A DNA stretch of 64,000 nt from Candidatus Aminicenantota bacterium. Lineage in GTDB: Bacteria; Acidobacteriota; Aminicenantia; Aminicenantales; Saccharicenantaceae. Below are positions 59,803 to 64,000 of the stretch, in pieces (the stretch's first letter is position 1; each line of letters begins with the position of its first letter). The notes below the pieces were generated by a model. The model worked only from the letters and a program-made list of their open reading frames with translations, was not told the origin of the DNA and did no database searches. The translations under genes were made by a program, and so were the position numbers. The stretch covers positions 367,348 to 431,347 of the forward strand of contig JAGNLW010000002.1 of assembly GCA_017999365.1 (NCBI GenBank), read 5' to 3'.

Positions 59803-61128
59803 TCAGCGCCGGCCGCCCGGCGGGGGCCCGCCCATGAACATCATGCCTCCCCTGCCCTGGTTCGGCGAGACGGTCGTCGCGGTCATGTTGCCGGCGACGA
59901 CGGTGTCGCCCTCCTTGAGCTCGGCGCCGATGGCCCGGACGATCTCGGTGTAGCTGGTGTCGGAGACGCCCGTGCGGACGAAGACCATGCTCCACTTGCC
60001 GTCGGCGTCCCGCATCCAGACGCGCGGCATCTGCTGCCGCTGGCGGCCGGAGCCGCCCTCGCCGGCGCCCGCGGGGGCGGCCTGACCGGGCTGGCCGCCT
60101 TCGGCCGTGCGCTTGGCCATCATCCGGTCGCGCATCTCCTGCTGCATCTTCTCGAGCTCGGCCGGGGTCAGGTTGGGCGTGAACCGCAGGGCCGCGTTGG
60201 ACACCCGCAGGACGTTCTTGGCCTCGCCGACGATGATGGACACGGTCGCCGTCATGCCCGGCAGGAGTTTCTTGTCGGGATTCTCGACATTGACGATGGT
60301 CGTGTAGGTGACGACGTTCTGGACCGTCTCGGGCGAGAAGCGGACCTGCTGGACGACGCCGTTGAAGGCCTCGTTGGGGTAGGCCTCGACCGTGAAGCGG
60401 ACCTTCTGCCCTTCCTTGACCTTGCCGATGTCGGACTCGTCGACGCTGCACTCGACCTTCATCTTGGTCAGGTCGGTGGCGACCTGGAACAGGACCGGGG
60501 CCTGGTAGCTCGACTGGAGGGTCTGGCCGATGTTGACCTTGCGGGTGATGACCACGCCGTCGACGGGGGCCTTGATGACCGAATAGCCCAGGTCGACCTT
60601 GCTCAGGTCGAGCGTGCTCTTGGCCTGGGCCAGGCTGGCCTCGGCGGAGATGAGGGAACTCTTGGCGTTGAGGAAGCTGGCCTCGGCGGCGTCCATCTCC
60701 TCGACGGACAGGAGGGACTTGGCGAACAGGGCCTTGGCCCGCTCGTAGGCCTTCTCGGCCGTCTGCAGCGTGACCTTGGCCTGCTCGAGCGAAGCGACGC
60801 GGCTCTTGTAGCTGGCCTCGTTCTGCTGGATCTTGAGCAACAGGGGCTCCTGGTCGAGCTCGGCCACGACCTGGCCCTTGGTGACGACGGAGTTGAAGTC
60901 GGCGTAGAGCTTCTCGATCTTGCCCGAGACCTGGGCGCCGATATCGACGGTCTCGATGGGATTGAGCGTGCCCGAAGTGACGACCAGGGCCTCGATGTCG
61001 CCGCGGCCGAGGACCTCGGTCTTGTACTCGACCTTGCCGTTCTTGCTCTTGCCGAACACGGTCAGGCCGAGGATGACCCCGGTCACCACGACCAGGGCGA
61101 TGATGATCCAGACGATCTTCTTCTTCAT
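59803..61128 (-). CDS. macA: Periplasmic adaptor subunit, MacA-like
   Basis: A 441-residue membrane fusion protein. It has a single N-terminal helix (VWIIIALVVVTGVILGLTVFG), a biotinyl-lipoyl-like domain with ETVDIGAQVSGKIEKLYADFNSVVTKGQVVAELD, a long alpha-helical hairpin (about residues 95-175), and beta-barrel and membrane-proximal domains. A Gly/Gln-rich stretch (RRTAEGGQPGQAAPAGAGEGGSGRQ) near residue 335 is an unusual linker. It links the permease to TolC. A distinctive C-terminal tail, GRGGMMFMGGPPPGGRR, is seen. Confidence 0.94.
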   Translation of the reverse strand: MKKKIVWIIIALVVVTGVILGLTVFGKSKNGKVEYKTEVLGRGDIEALVVTSGTLNPIETVDIGAQVSGKIEKLYADFNSVVTKGQVVAELDQEPLLLKIQQNEASYKSRVASLEQAKVTLQTAEKAYERAKALFAKSLLSVEEMDAAEASFLNAKSSLISAEASLAQAKSTLDLSKVDLGYSVIKAPVDGVVITRKVNIGQTLQSSYQAPVLFQVATDLTKMKVECSVDESDIGKVKEGQKVRFTVEAYPNEAFNGVVQQVRFSPETVQNVVTYTTIVNVENPDKKLLPGMTATVSIIVGEAKNVLRVSNAALRFTPNLTPAELEKMQQEMRDRMMAKRTAEGGQPGQAAPAGAGEGGSGRQRQQMPRVWMRDADGKWSMVFVRTGVSDTSYTEIVRAIGAELKEGDTVVAGNMTATTVSPNQGRGGMMFMGGPPPGGRR

Positions 61129-61141
61129 GGGTCTCTCCTTA

Positions 61142-61597
61142 TTATCGCTCGCGGTCCGGCGGCGGTGGATCGTCGCCCCGGCGGTCGCGCGTATTGGTCC
61201 GGTCCTGGCCGCTCATGGCGGCGTCCTGTTTCCGCCGCTCCTCGAAGCGGCGGATCATCTCGTCGTTCTTGGCCTTCTGCTCGGGCGTCAGGACGGCGTT
61301 GGTCTCGTCCCAGAGCTGTTTGCGCAGCTCGCCGAGCCGGGCCCGGCTCTCCGTCCGGTAGGCCCGCATGCGCTCCTCGTTCTGTTTGAAGATGTCGCGG
61401 ATCCGGGCCTTCTGGTCCTCGGTCAGGCCCAGCTCCCTGGCCCAGTCCTCCGGAGACGGCGGGTGCGGCCGGTTGATCGCGGCCCGCCGGTCCTTCTTGT
61501 GGACGAGATAGCGCTCGCCCAGGACGCCGGCGGCGACGCCCAGGCCGAAGACGACGAGCATCAACAGGGCGGCGATGATCTTGTATTTCGTCTTCAT
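61142..61597 (-). CDS. Spy/CpxP-like periplasmic protein
   Basis: A 151-residue protein with an N-terminal membrane segment or signal anchor (KIIAALLMLVVFGLGVAAGV) and an all-helical C-terminal half. ELGLTEDQKARIRDIFKQNEER matches the LTxxQ motif of the Spy/CpxP/heavy-metal-resistance family, and VLTPEQKAKNDEMIRRF is a second, similar motif. Relatives are periplasmic chaperones or stress sensors that respond to zinc or misfolded proteins. It is located between anti-sigma and macA genes, overlapping the anti-sigma stop, so it may modulate sigma-factor signalling. Confidence 0.87.
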   Translation of the reverse strand: MKTKYKIIAALLMLVVFGLGVAAGVLGERYLVHKKDRRAAINRPHPPSPEDWARELGLTEDQKARIRDIFKQNEERMRAYRTESRARLGELRKQLWDETNAVLTPEQKAKNDEMIRRFEERRKQDAAMSGQDRTNTRDRRGDDPPPPDRER

Positions 61598-62082
61598 GGC
61601 CTCGGCCTCCTCAGGAGCGTCTTGTCGTCGAGGGACGCGAACATCAGCCGCATGCTCTTGGCCTCGGGCTTGTCCGCGTCGAACAGGGCGTGGACGTCCG
61701 AGAGCGGGTCCTGCCCGTCGAGCAGGAGGGCCGCCGAGGCGCTCGTCTCGCGGGCCTGCGGGGTCAGGATGAGGACGCCGCCGATGAGGGCGACGAGGAC
61801 GAGGAACACGGGGATGGCCCGCAGGCTCAGCCGCTCCCAGAAGAGCAGGGGCACGATCTCCCGCTCCTCGTTCAGCCGGGGCTCGAGACGGGCCCAGAAG
61901 CCGGGGCGGGGCTCGGCGGCGCGGCCGTCGGCGAGGAGGGCGAACATCGTCCGGTAGTCCCTCTCCGCCTTCCGGCAGCCCGGGCAGGCCTCGAGGTGCC
62001 GGGCCAGAAGGTCCGCTTCCCGCCGGTCGAGCCGGCCGTCGGCGGACTTGAGAAGCCGGCGTTCCGCCTTACGACAGTTCAT
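61594..62082 (-). CDS. Zinc-finger anti-sigma factor
   Basis: A 162-residue membrane protein with an N-terminal zf-HC2/ZAS motif: MNCRKAERRLLKSADGRLDRREADLLARHLEACPGCRKAERD, of the H-x3-C-x2-C type that binds an ECF sigma factor in the cytoplasm. One transmembrane helix (AIPVFLVLVALIGGVLILTP) is followed by a short periplasmic tail. Its start overlaps the sigma-factor gene by 14 bp, the typical layout for a cognate sigma/anti-sigma pair. Confidence 0.92.
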   Translation of the reverse strand: MNCRKAERRLLKSADGRLDRREADLLARHLEACPGCRKAERDYRTMFALLADGRAAEPRPGFWARLEPRLNEEREIVPLLFWERLSLRAIPVFLVLVALIGGVLILTPQARETSASAALLLDGQDPLSDVHALFDADKPEAKSMRLMFASLDDKTLLRRPRP

Positions 62083-62647
62083 GCGCCCCTCCTTCCCCGG
62101 TCATGTAGGGTGCCAGCTTGACGCGGAGCATCCGCCTCGCGCGGTGGAGCCGCGAGTCCACGGTCCCCGGCGACAGCCTGAGAACGCGGGAGATGTCCTC
62201 GTAGGGCAGGCCCTGGATGTCCCGGAGCGTCAGGATGATGCGGTATTTCTCGGGCAGGCCCTGGACGAACTTCTGGACCAGGGTCCGCCGGGCCTCGGTC
62301 TCCTTCTCCATCTCGGCCCGCTCGGCCTGTTCCCGGTCGGAGAACGCGACCTCGGCGACGTCGTCCAGGCTGACCTCCTTGGCCCGGCCTTTCTTGCGGA
62401 GGTAGTCCCGGATGTGGTTGATCGAGATGCGGTACAGCCAGGTCCCGAACTCGGACTTGCCGTGGAACTTGGGCAGCGCGAGATAGGCCTTCAGGAAGAC
62501 CTCCTGGGCCAGGTCGTCGGCCGCCTCCCGGTTCCGGGTGAAACTCAAAGCCATGCTGTACACCTTCGACTGGTATCTCGTGACCAGCTCCTCGTAAGCC
62601 TCGGGGCTTCCTTCCTGAGCCAGTCGGACCAGCTGTTTGTCTTCCAT
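62069..62647 (-). CDS. ECF sigma factor
   Basis: A 192-residue extracytoplasmic-function sigma factor (RpoE/SigW type). Region 2 contains AYEELVTRYQSKVYSMALSFTRNREAADDLAQEVFLKAY and GTWLYRISINHIRDYLR, and region 4 contains LPEKYRIILTLRDIQGLPYEDISRVLRLSPGTVDSRLHRARRML. The ATG at 62647 is preferred over a GTG at 62674. It likely drives this operon and further targets elsewhere. The predicted regulatory target is the MacAB-TolC-like pump in the same operon. Confidence 0.94.
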   Translation of the reverse strand: MEDKQLVRLAQEGSPEAYEELVTRYQSKVYSMALSFTRNREAADDLAQEVFLKAYLALPKFHGKSEFGTWLYRISINHIRDYLRKKGRAKEVSLDDVAEVAFSDREQAERAEMEKETEARRTLVQKFVQGLPEKYRIILTLRDIQGLPYEDISRVLRLSPGTVDSRLHRARRMLRVKLAPYMTGEGGAHELS

Positions 62648-62775
62648 GCGGATAAGCTCACTTGTCCTCCGCACCCTATTAGACGGGGGGAGGGGTCAAT
62701 TCTTCCAGGTCCGGTCCTCTTCCAGAACTCGGGGTCCCCCGGTCCGGTTCCCTCTGGGAGCCCCGATTTCCATCT

Positions 62776-62783
62776 ATTATACA
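62776..62783 (-). promoter_or_regulatory. Extended -10 box of the ECF sigma operon
   Basis: TGTATAAT on the minus strand gives an extended -10, about 130 bp before the sigma-factor ATG. No -35 of the 70-type is clear. The 300-bp gap between 62647 and 62951 also holds the elements listed at 62819 and 62898; nothing else is supported in it. Confidence 0.5.
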
Positions 62784-62818
62784 GGATTCCCTGTGGCGCC
62801 GACGGGGTCGGCCCAAAA

Positions 62819-62847
62819 TGTCGAGGGGTCCGACAAAAATGTCGGAC
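62819..62847. promoter_or_regulatory. Palindromic upstream element, possible enhancer or operator
   Basis: Two overlapping inverted repeats: TGTCG-N7-CGACA (62819-62835) and GTCCGACA-N4-TGTCGGAC (62828-62847). They lie about 50-80 bp upstream of the sigma-54-type promoter at 62898, with an AT-rich stretch (62848-62890) in between, the arrangement of an enhancer-binding-protein site. The divergent sigma-factor operon might also use it. Confidence 0.6.
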
Positions 62848-62897
62848 TTTTCTCGGGCACTAATTTCTATGTTATAGATTATATTATAAATGCGAGT

Positions 62898-62913
62898 TGG
62901 CACGAGACCCGCA
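62898..62913 (+). promoter_or_regulatory. Second sigma-54-type -24/-12 promoter
   Basis: TGGCACGAGACCCGCA: the -24 element TGGCAC is perfect, GC of the -12 is in register (10 bp between GG and GC), though TT before GC is CC. The predicted start near 62924 leaves a 26-nt leader with AAGGAGG before the ATG. Confidence 0.65.
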
Positions 62914-62950
62914 TATAAGGGGGGGCGAAATGACTCAAGGAGGTCATGAG

Positions 62951-63355
62951 ATGAAAAAGATAACGGCTCTCGCGGTCGGGCTCCTCGTCCTCGGCTTCGC
63001 CTTCGCGGCCGCCCAGGACCAGGCCCAGACCCGGTCCCAGGAGAAGGCCCAGGTCAAGGCCCAGAACAAGGTCCAGGCGAAGTCGGAATTCCGGCACCGC
63101 AACCGGATCGCCTTCGTCGACGAGAACGGCGACGGCATCAACGATCTGGCCAAGGACGCGGACGGCGACGGTGTCCCGAACGGGCAGGACCCCGACTGGG
63201 TCAAGCCCGCCGACGGCACCGGCTACAAGGCCCAGCACAAGATCGGCAAGGGCGGGTTCCGGACGGGCGCGACGGCCGCCGGCCGCGTCGCCGGCGCGGG
63301 CGTCTGCGACGGCACCGGCCCCAAGGGCACGGCCCAGAGAAAGGGCCGCCGCTAA
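62951..63355 (+). CDS. Small secreted protein with EF-hand/TSP3-like Ca2+ loops
   Basis: A 134-residue protein with a signal peptide (KKITALAVGLLVLGFAFAAA). A Gln/Lys-rich segment (QTRSQEKAQVKAQNKVQAK) precedes two Ca-binding-type loops: DENGDGIND and DADGDGVPNGQDPDW. Acidic residues at positions 1, 3, 5 and further match the DxDxDG signature of EF-hand and thrombospondin type 3 repeats. The C-terminus is GVCDGTGPKGTAQRKGRR. It is the first gene of a sigma-54-type transcription unit. AAGGAGG is 6 nt before the ATG. The function is unknown; a calcium-dependent surface or matrix protein is possible. Confidence 0.85.
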   Translation: MKKITALAVGLLVLGFAFAAAQDQAQTRSQEKAQVKAQNKVQAKSEFRHRNRIAFVDENGDGINDLAKDADGDGVPNGQDPDWVKPADGTGYKAQHKIGKGGFRTGATAAGRVAGAGVCDGTGPKGTAQRKGRR

Positions 63356-63365
63356 AATCGTATCG

Positions 63366-63397
63366 GGCCTCCCTTCCGCCAAGGCGGAAGGGAGGCC
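63366..63397 (+). terminator. Strong hairpin after the Ca2+-loop protein gene
   Basis: Perfect 15-bp stem GGCCTCCCTTCCGCC / GGCGGAAGGGAGGCC with an AA loop, followed by ATTTCCGCTT. The T-run is weak, so it may be a terminator, an attenuator between the two genes, or an RNA stabiliser. Confidence 0.7.
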
Positions 63398-63429
63398 ATT
63401 TCCGCTTGAATGTCAGGGGGAATGGCATC

Positions 63430-64000
63430 ATGATGAAGACGATGATGAGGCGCCTGGCCCCGCTTCTCCTCTTCGCCGCCCTCCCGGCCCGGGGCGGCAC
63501 GGTCCATCTGTCGTTCGATCAGCACGCCACGCAGAACCTGTTCCAGACCCGCGACGCCGTCTCCGAGCGGATCTCGGCCTTCTCGCTGGCCGTCGAGCAG
63601 GACGTCTCGGCCCTGTCCCTCCTGGCCGATGTCTCCTATTCCGCCTTCAGCCAAACGGCCGGCCTGAGCTTCTTCTCGGCCGCCTTGGGCCTGGACTATC
63701 TCGTCCCCTCCGGCGAGAAGAGCGCCTTCTACTTCGCCGCCGGCGGCGAGGGCGCCTTCTACAGCCGCGATTACGCGCCCTTCAGCACGCTCGGCGGCCA
63801 TCTTCTGGGGGCCTTCAAGACCTACCTTTCGCCCTCCTCCATCCTGAAGCTGCAGTGGCTGGGGGCCTACGCGTCGTACCGGGACAGCCTGTTCGATTTC
63901 GTCAGCCACGTCGCTTCGCTTTCGATCGACAAATATTTCCCGAGCCGCACCACCTTGAAGCTGGACGCGGAATACGGATACAAGTACTTCCTCCACCCGT
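63430..64000 (+). CDS. Exported protein, possible outer-membrane beta-barrel (3' truncated)
   Basis: 190 codons are visible before the window ends, without a stop. Translation begins MMKTMMRRLAPLLLFAALPARGG, a plausible signal peptide, and continues with alternating hydrophobic strands (VHLSFDQHATQNLFQTRDAV, FYFAAGGEGAFYSRDYAPFSTL, LKLQWLGAYASYRDSLFDF, LKLDAEYGYKYFLHP) with tyrosine/aromatic-rich ends, as in beta-barrel proteins. No family is recognised. An ATG at 63433 is an alternative start, and AGGGGG lies upstream. It follows the Ca-loop protein after a hairpin and is probably part of the same unit. Confidence 0.75.
   Translation, partial: MMKTMMRRLAPLLLFAALPARGGTVHLSFDQHATQNLFQTRDAVSERISAFSLAVEQDVSALSLLADVSYSAFSQTAGLSFFSAALGLDYLVPSGEKSAFYFAAGGEGAFYSRDYAPFSTLGGHLLGAFKTYLSPSSILKLQWLGAYASYRDSLFDFVSHVASLSIDKYFPSRTTLKLDAEYGYKYFLHP

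Noticed and set aside
63352..63996. 214-codon minus-strand frame at the right end
   Set aside because: The plus-strand frame from 63430 has a signal peptide, amphipathic strands and stays open to the window edge, so the minus frame is a shadow.

Overview
The window is a GC-rich (strongly GC3-biased), densely packed bacterial chromosome segment with Gram-negative envelope functions: a TolC-type outer-membrane channel with a MacA/MacB-like pump, YidC, and many predicted secreted proteins. The gene mix (a periplasmic tricorn-like protease, paired M16 peptidases, a ThyA-fold protein, the photolyase/recA/radC/ogt repair set, rubrerythrin plus Fe-SOD) and the base composition suggest a member of the Candidatus Aminicenantes/Acidobacteriota sphere. 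This is inference; the window holds no rRNA or other decisive marker. No tRNA, rRNA, CRISPR array, prophage or transposase gene was seen.

Layout. 1-2.7 kb (minus strand): an acyl-activation cluster of holo-ACP synthase, AcsA-like ligase, acyl carrier protein and the start of an alpha-oxoamine synthase. 2.7-9.6 kb: DUF302 protein, rubrerythrin, tricorn-like protease, glycine C-acetyltransferase, a SnoaL-like protein and an SDR. 9.7-15 kb: MenA-like prenyltransferase with a CPBP protease, MntP and UvrA. 14.9-16 kb: an AT-rich island with a sigma-54-type promoter, a small membrane protein and a stand-alone Fis-type helix-turn-helix protein. 16-25 kb: Ntn acyltransferase-like protein, CorA, class II photolyase, Fe-SOD, RecA, RadC, long-chain acyl-CoA ligase and Ogt. 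25-33 kb: ThyA-like protein, YhhN, ferredoxin, RlmB-like methyltransferase, AccA, HisRS and AspRS. 32.8-43.6 kb (minus strand): a hydrolase translationally coupled to an unusual protein with a kinase-like N-terminus and a membrane C-terminus, two M16 peptidases, GDP-mannose precursor enzymes and PyrG.

43.7-52.3 kb is an origin-type cluster read on the minus strand: rpmH-rnpA-yidD-yidC-jag-mnmE-mnmG-parA-parB-bactofilin. A near-consensus parS site lies at the mnmG/parA junction. rsmG and dnaA are not in their common places. CarD is divergent from rpmH. 53-56 kb holds a CNNM/CorC-like protein, SmpB, PdxA and an Hfq-like protein. 56.2-62.7 kb is a minus-strand operon running ECF sigma factor, zinc-finger anti-sigma factor, Spy/CpxP-like protein, MacA, MacB-type ATPase, permease and TolC, which reads as a stress-controlled efflux module. 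The last 1.4 kb, divergent from it, has a second sigma-54-type promoter with an upstream palindrome, a secreted Ca2+-loop protein and a truncated possible beta-barrel protein.

Two dispersed intergenic palindrome families (four copies of one, two of the other) and a roughly 200-bp imperfect palindrome between mnmE and jag are the mobile-looking or structural DNA. Several promoters are close to the TTGACA-17-TATAAT consensus, and some -10 boxes sit so close to the start codon that leaderless mRNAs are likely. The items most worth following are the kinase-like/membrane fusion, the two sigma-54 units, the ACP/alpha-oxoamine synthase cluster and the two-start superoxide dismutase.
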